DNA from: an uncultured Magnetococcales bacterium
Lineage (GTDB): Bacteria; Pseudomonadota; Magnetococcia; Magnetococcales; Magnetaquicoccaceae
NCBI GenBank assembly: GCA_903913345.1
Contig: CAIWLA010000223.1
Span: 1-5,066, forward strand
Length of the DNA stretch: 5,066 bases
Direction of reading: 5' to 3'
Shown here piece after piece: positions 1 to 5,066 of this stretch. The notes beneath the pieces were generated by a model, which was given only the letters and a program-made list of their open reading frames with translations, was not told where the DNA came from and did not search any database. Position 1 is the first letter of the stretch. Each line of letters opens with the position of its first letter. Made by a program: the position numbers and the translations under genes.

Positions 1-3000
1 ATGACCAAACGGATGGAGCAGATTGCCACCGAAAACGCCACCCTGGATCGGTTGGGTTTCAAGGGGAGCGACCATATCACCCAATTGATGGAAAGCTACC
101 ACGCCGCCTTCCAGGCCATCGTCGACGCCTGGAAAACAAAGGGGCTGAACCAGGATTCGGGATTGCAGGGGCAATTCCGCCAGGCGGCCCACACCCTCGA
201 AAAGGCCATCGAGCCTTTTCAAACCGCCCCCATGACCATCACCTTTTTGCAACTGCGCCAGCATGAGACACCCTATTTCCATGAGAAAGGGGATCCCTCC
301 CCCGAACCCATCAAAATCCTGGCGGCCCGGTTCCGTTCCGAGGTGGAGAGCACCGGCATGGATCCGGCACACAAAAGGCGTTTGCTGGACCAGATGGATC
401 AATATGAACCAGCCCTGCTGAACGCCCTGGCACAGGAGACCCCGGAGATGGAACCGGTCCGTCTGCTGGCCACGACACTTGAAGCCGAACTGAAAAACCA
501 TTACATGTACAATATCATGGAAGATTATCTGACCATGCGGCGGCATGAAAAGGATTATCTGTTGCGCCTCGACCAGCGGTATGTGACACAACTGGATCAG
601 CACATTCAGCGCATTGTCGACCATATTGACCATGCGGCCATCGCGGAGGCAGACAAAATCGCGTTGAAACATATCCTGGCCGGGTATGACGAGTCGTTTC
701 ACCAATTGGTTGAGCAAAACCGGATCATTGAAGCACGCACCACCCGGATGCACGAGGCCACCCATCGCATGGAAGAGGAGGTGGAACAACTGCTGTTGCG
801 CGCCCGGAACGACATGGCCATGACCGGGCAACGGGTGAATGACCAGGCCGAAGAGAGCCTCCGTTTTGGCCTGGCCCAGGTCATCTTTTTGCTGTTGGGC
901 ATTTTTGCGGTCTATCGCCTGCTCCGGTGGCCATCCCGTACCGACGAGCCATCCCCCTCACCGCAACCGGGGCGGTCTGGTGGCACCCCTTTTGCCGGCA
1001 TGACGCACCGGTTTGACTCCCTGGACATGCAGCAAAAATTATTGCTGCTGCTGTTGTTTCCCGTATTGGGCATCCTCTTTCTTTCCCTCTCCAAAATGGT
1101 GGAAAAGACGGACATCGTCCATGAAATGGAACGTTTGCAGCACCTGGCCCAGTTGGCCACCCAGTCGCTGGATGTGGTGCGGGCTGGTCAGCGGGAGCAG
1201 ATATTGGCCGTGGACTTTGTCGCCAGCGGGGACACCCACTTTGGCGACCTGCTCACCCGGCAAAGGGAGGCCACCCGACAAAAGATGGCCGCCCTGCGGC
1301 AGAGTCTGAACGCCTTCCCGCCCCAGGAGGGCGCGATCGGGGATACTGCCGTCCACTTGTCTGCCATCCTGAGCGGGATGGAGGGGATCATTCCGGTGCA
1401 GGAGGCCGTCCGTTCCCAAGAGGTCTCGTTGCCGGAAGTTCTTGATCCCTACGCCAAACTGGAGCAGGCGATCTCTGATCTGATCGATCATCTCGTCAAT
1501 TTGAGTCCCGATGCCGATGTCGACGCCCTGGGGCTGGCGTTGCGGAATGGATTGGACAGTACCGCCAGGCTGGGGGTCGAACAGGCGATCGCGAGCCAGA
1601 TGTTGGAAAAAAACGAGATGAGCCATGACGCCTTCGAACTGTTCAACCGGGCCATGATGGAGCAAAAGCTCTTTCAGAAACAGTTTCTGGCCGTTGCTCA
1701 ACAAGCGGTGAAGAATGATTTCCGGAAAAAGCTCTCCCTGCCCATCGTCTCCGGGATGCACAAAATTCTGGAAATTCTTTATAAAAAGGGGGGCGTCCAT
1801 TCCAAATCGGCCTTGTTGACCACTCTGTACCGGGATATTGGTCACGAGGGCCACCTGCACGAGATCAAACCCTGGGTTATACAGGAGCTGGTGGAGACCC
1901 TGACCACCTATGGGGCCGTCGAAAATCTCTCGCTCGACGAGAGGGAGAGTCTGGCACGCATTCGGACGGTCGTGAACCGGTATTATGAGGCCATCCATCA
2001 GGCGGGCAAGATGCGGGATGCGGGCCTGACGGAGGCGGAGATCGCCAAAGCCATCGTGGTGGATGAGGAACCCGTGGCCAAGGCATTGGGACAACTGGCC
2101 CAGTCCGTTTTGAAAATCAATATCGGGGTAGACCCCCTGCACTGGTTGCAGATGGCGGACCAAAGCCTGCAACAGATGAACGCAATCGTGGACCAGAGTG
2201 CCACCCTGTTTCTGGACAAGATTCAGGCGATGCAGCGCGAGGCCCGCCAGACCCTGTTCCTGACCCTGCTCCTGACCCTGGCCAATCTGCTGCTGGGCCT
2301 TGGTATCGTCTGGTTTGCCTCCCGGAATATTGTCGGACGGATCAAACAGTTGGCCACGGTGGCCAACGGCGTCTCCAAGGGGGATTGGTCCATCCGTATC
2401 CACGATCTGGGCCAGGATGAGCTGGGCAGGTTGGGCGACACATTCAACCATATGGCGGAGCGGGTCGGCATGCTGGATCAGATGAAAAGTAATTTTCTCG
2501 CCAACATGAGCCACGAGATCCGCACCCCCATGAATGCCATCATCGGCATGAGTCATCTGGCGTTGCGCACCAACCTGAACGAAAAACAGGCAGATTATTT
2601 AGCCAAAATTCAGACAGCGGCGCAATCCCTGCTGGGGATTATCAACGATATTCTGGACTTTTCCAAGATTGAGGCGGGTCGACTGTCCATGGAATCCGTG
2701 GATTTTGAGCTGGATACGGTATTGGACAATCTGGCCACCCTGGTTGGCCCGCAGGTCGAGGGCAAGGGGTTGGAATTGCTCTTTGCCCGCAATGAACATG
2801 TCCCCAACTGTCTCGTCGGTGATCCCATGCGTCTGGGGCAAATTTTGCTCAACCTGACCAACAATGCGATCAAGTTCAGCCGCGAAGGAGAGGTGGTGGT
2901 CTCCTGTTTTGCAGACCAGGAGGAAAAGGAGCGGATTCGGTTGCGGTTTACCGTTCAGGACTCCGGGATCGGCATGACCGACAAACAGATGCGCCGTCTG

Positions 3001-4725
3001 TTTCAACCCTTTTCCCAGGCGGATGGCTCCACCAGTCGCAAATATGGCGGCACCGGTCTGGGGTTGTCGATTTGCAAACAGTTGGTCGCCCTGATGGGGG
3101 GCGAGATCTCGGTCAAGAGCCAACCGGAGGTCGGCAGTATTTTTACCTTTACCGCCTGGTTTGGGCTGCGGGTGGCGGACGAGACGGAACAATGCGCCCT
3201 GCTGGCCCCGGATCTCCATGGCTTGCGGGTGTTGGTGGTGGACGACAATGGCAACGCCCGAGAAATCTTAAGCGAAATGATGGCCTCTTTTGCCTTTGAT
3301 TGCCACACCGCAGACTCCGGGGAGGCGGCACTGGAGGCAGCCATACAGGCCGAGCGGGCGGGCAGACCCTACCGGTTGATGGTGCTGGACTGGAAAATGC
3401 CCGGCGGATTGAATGGTCTGGAGACGGCCCGTCGCCTCAAGAAGGATCCAGAGATCCCCCATCCTCCCGCCATCATCCTGGTCACATCCTCCAGTCGGTC
3501 CGAGGTGATTCAGGAGAAAGATCGGGGATCGATCGACGGTTTTGTCGCCAAACCGGTCCATCCCTCCAAACTGTTCTCCGCCATCATGACGGCCCTGGGT
3601 TGGGAAAAGCAGGGCGGCAAGAAAAACCGCAAGCAGGATCTCCTCCGGGATGTGGAGGCCATCAAAAATATTTTGGGGGCCAAAGTGCTCCTGGCGGATG
3701 ACAACACCATCAACCAGCAGGTGGCCACCGAGTTGTTGGAGGCCAATGGTCTGGTGGTCACGGTGGTCAGCAATGGTCGGCAGGCGGTGGAGGCGATCCA
3801 AAAGGAGCTTTTCGATATCGCCCTGCTGGACATTCAAATGCCGGAAATGGACGGTTTTGAGGCGGTGGCCTTGATCCGTCAGGATCCCATGTGCCGGGAT
3901 TTGCCCGTACTCGCCATGACGGCCCATGCCATGACGGGGGATCGGGAAAGATCCCTGGCGGCGGGGATGAATGATCATATCACCAAGCCGATCGATCCCG
4001 ATAAACTCTTCGAGGCCCTGGTCAAGTGGATTCCGGTGCGGGAGAGAAAAGGGCCGGAACCCAGGCCGGATCGGGAGACCGCAGAGGCCGGGGATGAGAC
4101 CCTGCCGGAGCAACTGCCCGGTCTGGATATGGCCAACGGCCTGCGGCGCGTGGGAGGCAATCGCAAGCTCTTTGGCCGTCTGCTCCGGGAATTCCAGAGG
4201 GACTATCAGGATGTGGTTGCCCGCATCAAAACCGCGATGGCGCAAGAGAACCCGGAATCGGCCTTGATCCTGTTGCACACGGTCAAGGGGGTGGCGGCCT
4301 CCCTGGGGGCCGAACCCTTGCGGGTGGCGATCCAGGATCTGGAGACGGCGATCAAGGAGAAGGGCCTCCGGGCGGCATCCGGCCCGATGGTGCAACGGAT
4401 AGAGTCGCACCTGGCCCCGCTCCTGTCGGCCATTGCCGCCATGACCCCCATGGTGCATGATGGCAGCGGATCCATTCCGGGCACCGCCGTTCCCCTCGAC
4501 CGGGAGGCCCTCGCCCCGCTGTTTTTGGTATTGTCCCAGCAGTTGCAGTCCGGACTCTCCTCGGCAGAGGAGACCCTGGCGCAGATCACCCCCCTTCTGG
4601 CGGGATCCGACCATCTCCCCCGGTTGAAACAGATGCGGGAGCAGATCGAAAATTATGAATTTGACGAGGCCATGGAACCTCTTTCCACGTTGGCCCGCTC
4701 TTTGGAAATCGATATAAAGGGGTAG
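1..4725 (+). CDS. Multi-sensor hybrid histidine kinase (HBM-like, NIT-like, HAMP, HisKA, HATPase, REC, REC, HPt); probably 5'-partial
   Basis: This inner-membrane sensor kinase should autophosphorylate in response to extracytoplasmic signals and pass phosphate through an internal relay. Visible order by residue: HBM-like helical sensor (about 10-285), membrane helix 289-308, basic Pro/Ser-rich linker 309-345, membrane helix 347-364, NIT-like sensor region (about 370-745), membrane helix 751-773, HAMP (about 774-826), HisKA with H838 in an MSHEIRTP motif, HATPase (about 930-1055), REC1 (D1130), REC2 (D1277), HPt (H1426) and a helical tail. The kinase core and relay follow the BarA/TorS type of tripartite architecture, but with two receivers and two sensors it is longer than those families. 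The reading frame is open throughout, with no sign of a frameshift. The ATG at base 1 is the first visible start, yet no signal anchor follows it and nothing upstream can be seen, so the true start is probably further 5'. The ligand is unknown. Kinase function is certain from the motifs; the sensor names are inferred from motif resemblance. Confidence 0.95.
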   Translation: MTKRMEQIATENATLDRLGFKGSDHITQLMESYHAAFQAIVDAWKTKGLNQDSGLQGQFRQAAHTLEKAIEPFQTAPMTITFLQLRQHETPYFHEKGDPSPEPIKILAARFRSEVESTGMDPAHKRRLLDQMDQYEPALLNALAQETPEMEPVRLLATTLEAELKNHYMYNIMEDYLTMRRHEKDYLLRLDQRYVTQLDQHIQRIVDHIDHAAIAEADKIALKHILAGYDESFHQLVEQNRIIEARTTRMHEATHRMEEEVEQLLLRARNDMAMTGQRVNDQAEESLRFGLAQVIFLLLGIFAVYRLLRWPSRTDEPSPSPQPGRSGGTPFAGMTHRFDSLDMQQKLLLLLLFPVLGILFLSLSKMVEKTDIVHEMERLQHLAQLATQSLDVVRAGQREQILAVDFVASGDTHFGDLLTRQREATRQKMAALRQSLNAFPPQEGAIGDTAVHLSAILSGMEGIIPVQEAVRSQEVSLPEVLDPYAKLEQAISDLIDHLVNLSPDADVDALGLALRNGLDSTARLGVEQAIASQMLEKNEMSHDAFELFNRAMMEQKLFQKQFLAVAQQAVKNDFRKKLSLPIVSGMHKILEILYKKGGVHSKSALLTTLYRDIGHEGHLHEIKPWVIQELVETLTTYGAVENLSLDERESLARIRTVVNRYYEAIHQAGKMRDAGLTEAEIAKAIVVDEEPVAKALGQLAQSVLKINIGVDPLHWLQMADQSLQQMNAIVDQSATLFLDKIQAMQREARQTLFLTLLLTLANLLLGLGIVWFASRNIVGRIKQLATVANGVSKGDWSIRIHDLGQDELGRLGDTFNHMAERVGMLDQMKSNFLANMSHEIRTPMNAIIGMSHLALRTNLNEKQADYLAKIQTAAQSLLGIINDILDFSKIEAGRLSMESVDFELDTVLDNLATLVGPQVEGKGLELLFARNEHVPNCLVGDPMRLGQILLNLTNNAIKFSREGEVVVSCFADQEEKERIRLRFTVQDSGIGMTDKQMRRLFQPFSQADGSTSRKYGGTGLGLSICKQLVALMGGEISVKSQPEVGSIFTFTAWFGLRVADETEQCALLAPDLHGLRVLVVDDNGNAREILSEMMASFAFDCHTADSGEAALEAAIQAERAGRPYRLMVLDWKMPGGLNGLETARRLKKDPEIPHPPAIILVTSSSRSEVIQEKDRGSIDGFVAKPVHPSKLFSAIMTALGWEKQGGKKNRKQDLLRDVEAIKNILGAKVLLADDNTINQQVATELLEANGLVVTVVSNGRQAVEAIQKELFDIALLDIQMPEMDGFEAVALIRQDPMCRDLPVLAMTAHAMTGDRERSLAAGMNDHITKPIDPDKLFEALVKWIPVRERKGPEPRPDRETAEAGDETLPEQLPGLDMANGLRRVGGNRKLFGRLLREFQRDYQDVVARIKTAMAQENPESALILLHTVKGVAASLGAEPLRVAIQDLETAIKEKGLRAASGPMVQRIESHLAPLLSAIAAMTPMVHDGSGSIPGTAVPLDREALAPLFLVLSQQLQSGLSSAEETLAQITPLLAGSDHLPRLKQMREQIENYEFDEAMEPLSTLARSLEIDIKG
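28..855 (+). other. HBM-like (helical bimodular) sensor region of the kinase
   Basis: Residues 10-285 are almost entirely amphipathic helix with no catalytic motif. The stretch around residues 48-64 ([13 protein letters not shown], then AxH) and the [10 protein letters not shown] motif at 180-189 resemble conserved segments of HBM sensors, which occur in chemoreceptors and kinases and consist of two stacked helical bundles. Two copies of an R-x-H-E-x-x-Y motif, 94 residues apart, fit this two-module design. Known HBM sensors such as McpS bind organic acids, but no ligand can be predicted here. Residues 236-285 form a long charged helix leading straight into the membrane helix, as expected of a signalling stalk. 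A generic four-helix-bundle sensor is the alternative. Confidence 0.65.
865..1092 (+). other. Double membrane span with basic Pro/Ser-rich cytoplasmic linker joining the two sensors
   Basis: Residues 289-308 and 347-364 are hydrophobic helices; the second starts with six consecutive leucines (347-352). The 38 residues between them are rich in Pro, Ser and Gly and carry R309, R313, R325 and R337, so the positive-inside rule puts them in the cytoplasm. This puts both flanking sensor regions outside the membrane. The segment from about residue 334 ([13 protein letters not shown] followed by the leucine run) looks like the usual N-terminus of a free-standing NIT-type receptor, which suggests the protein arose by fusion at this linker. 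Confidence 0.7.
1108..2235 (+). other. Degenerate NIT-like sensor region with associated helical module
   Basis: Residues about 370-745 lie between membrane helices two and three and should be extracytoplasmic. Residues 392-409 ([18 protein letters not shown]) align by eye with the first NIT signature helix, usually of the form HELQxERGxSAGxxAS. Residues 521-532 ([12 protein letters not shown]) match the second, usually KExAGxERAxxx. Residues 613-628 ([16 protein letters not shown]) and 683-699 ([17 protein letters not shown]) resemble motifs of a helical module that often follows NIT, usually IGYGGxIHxFKNYVLR and VKVDDxPALxAL. The overall pattern is kept but several charged consensus positions are changed, so nitrate or nitrite sensing should not be assumed. 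Consensus forms are recalled, not computed. Confidence 0.6.
2320..3165 (+). other. HAMP and histidine-kinase transmitter core
   Basis: HAMP spans about residues 774-826 and keeps the [13 protein letters not shown] block (806-818), but lacks the usual proline after the membrane helix: the expected site reads GRIKQL. HisKA follows with the phosphorylatable H838 in [15 protein letters not shown]. The HATPase domain has its N box at 951-959 (NLTNNAIKF), G1 box DSGIGM at 987-992, F box FQPF at 1001-1004 and G2 box GGTGLGLSI at 1016-1024. Every catalytic box is intact, so the kinase should be active. Confidence 0.95.
3217..3600 (+). other. First receiver domain (REC1)
   Basis: Residues about 1073-1200. 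The acidic pair is D1081/D1082, the phosphoacceptor D1130 lies in VLDWKMP, the switch Thr is T1162 and the conserved Lys is K1184 in AKP. All five key positions are present. The loop after the phosphoacceptor reads MPGGLNG where MPGMDG is usual, one residue longer and with Asn replacing Asp. It should still accept phosphate, but which receiver carries the main flow cannot be decided from sequence. Confidence 0.9.
3679..4035 (+). other. Second receiver domain (REC2)
   Basis: Residues about 1227-1345. It has D1233/D1234, phosphoacceptor D1277 in [12 protein letters not shown]1307 in MTAHAM and K1329 in TKP. It is a closer match to the family consensus than REC1 and sits directly before the HPt, as the relay receiver does in BarA- and TorS-type kinases, so it is the likelier donor to H1426. 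Confidence 0.92.
4117..4380 (+). other. HPt phosphotransfer domain
   Basis: Residues about 1373-1460. The phosphorylatable H1426 lies in [14 protein letters not shown], the HPt signature, with the conserved Lys and Gly three and four residues later. The preceding segment, [19 protein letters not shown], is the usual helix A/B region of HPt domains. It should shuttle phosphate from a receiver Asp to a separate regulator, for which the next gene is the natural candidate. Confidence 0.92.
4381..4722 (+). other. C-terminal helical tail of unknown function
   Basis: Residues 1461-1574 continue about 110 residues past the HPt core. After a Gly/Ser/Pro-containing loop (about 1484-1498), residues 1499-1570 are predicted by eye as a small helical bundle with a leucine-rich pattern and an [12 protein letters not shown] stretch (1550-1561). 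Similar tails follow HPt in other hybrid kinases and may pack like a degenerate HPt, but no phosphorylatable His in an HPt context is present. No function is assigned. Confidence 0.5.
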
Positions 4726-4726
4726 G
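4716..4726 (+). promoter_or_regulatory. Probable ribosome binding site of the response-regulator gene
   Basis: A purine-rich AAAGGGGTAGG run overlaps the last codons and TAG stop of the kinase gene. The AAAGGGG part ends 12 bases before the ATG at 4735, slightly long, and the TAGG ends 8 bases before it. Its position inside the kinase gene suggests that translation of the two genes is coupled. No other in-frame start lies in the short gap. Confidence 0.45.
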
Positions 4727-4734
4727 CTTGGGCG

Positions 4735-5066
4735 ATGGGGCAGGCAAAACATACCATTCTGGTGGTCGATGATGAACGTCTCAATATCAACCTGATGGTC
4801 GAGCTGTTGCGGGACGAATTTGACACCATGGTCGCCAAAAACGGGGAGATGGCCCTGCGCAGGGCGCGCTCCGACACCCCTCCCGATCTGATCCTGCTGG
4901 ATATCATGATGCCCGACATGGATGGCTATGAGGTGTGCCGTCAGCTCAAGGCCGATGCGGCAACCCGGGAGATTCCGATCCTCTTTGTGACGGCCATGGG
5001 CAGCACCGAAGACGAGACCAGGGGGTTGGAACTGGGGGCGGTCGATTATATCACCAAGCCCATCTC
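4735..5066 (+). CDS. Response regulator receiver protein, 3'-partial at the window edge
   Basis: Only the first 110 residues and part of the next codon are visible, almost exactly one receiver domain. The acidic pair is D12/D13 in ILVVDDE, phosphoacceptor D56 lies in LLDIMMPDMDGYEVC, the switch Thr is T86 in VTAM, and K108 lies in DYITKP. The protein starts 9 bases after the kinase stop on the same strand, so the two are almost certainly co-transcribed, and it is the likely acceptor of phosphate from HPt H1426. The LELGAVDYITKPI ending is common in receivers fused to HD-GYP or GGDEF output domains of cyclic-di-GMP signalling, and in some without an output domain. The output is outside the window, so its class is not determined. 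The ATG at 4735 is chosen because the receiver's first strand follows within seven residues. Confidence 0.93.
   Translation, partial: MGQAKHTILVVDDERLNINLMVELLRDEFDTMVAKNGEMALRRARSDTPPDLILLDIMMPDMDGYEVCRQLKADAATREIPILFVTAMGSTEDETRGLELGAVDYITKPI

Noticed and set aside
1000..1029. Internal starts at M334 or M343 that could produce a separate NIT-type kinase
   Set aside because: No convincing ribosome binding site precedes either ATG, and the frame is continuous with the upstream sensor, so one long protein is the simpler reading.
1607..1613. Run of seven A as a possible slippage or programmed frameshift site
   Set aside because: The + frame continues without interruption through NIT-like motifs on both sides, and no alternative frame downstream gives a plausible product.
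1783..1793. A5G6 tract, possible sequencing-error or slippage site
   Set aside because: The same frame keeps family-like sequence before and after it, so there is no sign of a shift.
1039..2556. Long antisense open frame of 505 codons on the - strand
   Set aside because: It lies wholly opposite the kinase sensor region, whose + frame shows clear family motifs. The translation is rich in Gln, His, Pro and Gly without domain pattern, as expected of a codon-bias shadow.
3913..3937. Ten-base direct repeat GCCATGACGG, two copies 15 bases apart
   Set aside because: It encodes the two AMT tripeptides of the normal receiver motif MTAHAMTG, so it follows from protein constraint.
4726..4734. Terminator or promoter between the two genes
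   Set aside because: The gap is only 9 bases and has no hairpin or T-run; co-transcription is the likely arrangement.
3268..4752. Long antisense open frame of 494 codons on the - strand
   Set aside because: It lies opposite the receiver and HPt domains, which have intact motifs on the + strand. Its translation is His/Gln/Gly-rich and matches nothing I recognise.

Overview
The window holds two co-directional genes on the + strand and almost no non-coding DNA. Positions 1-4725 encode a very large membrane-bound hybrid sensor histidine kinase of 1574 visible residues. After a 9-base gap, positions 4735-5066 hold the start of a stand-alone response-regulator gene that runs off the right edge. 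Both are two-component signalling proteins and probably form one operon and one phosphorelay.

From N- to C-terminus the kinase carries: a helical bimodular (HBM-like) sensor region with a visible internal repeat; a membrane helix; a short Pro/Ser-rich basic linker; a second membrane helix; a long second extracytoplasmic region resembling a degenerate NIT (nitrate/nitrite-sensing) domain plus the helical module that often accompanies it; a third membrane helix; HAMP; HisKA; HATPase; two receiver domains; an HPt domain; and a helical tail of unknown function. The expected route is His838 to a receiver aspartate (Asp1130 and/or Asp1277), then His1426 of the HPt, then Asp56 of the downstream regulator. 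All of these residues are present. The regulator's output domain, if any, lies outside the window.

The three visible membrane helices place the kinase core in the cytoplasm only if the first 288 residues are extracytoplasmic. That requires a signal anchor that is not visible, so the true start is probably upstream of base 1 and the gene is probably 5'-partial here.

The organism is most likely a Gram-negative bacterium of the Pseudomonadota. The base composition is moderately GC-rich by eye. The pairing of NIT-type hybrid kinases with receiver proteins of this sequence style recalls Magnetococcia and related signalling-rich environmental lineages, but this is an impression and not a firm assignment. 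No RNA gene, mobile element, CRISPR array, terminator or long intergenic region was seen. I found no clearly undescribed system. The most unusual points are the two complete sensor units in series, the apparent loss of the usual arginines from the NIT-like region, and a histidine cluster inside that region.
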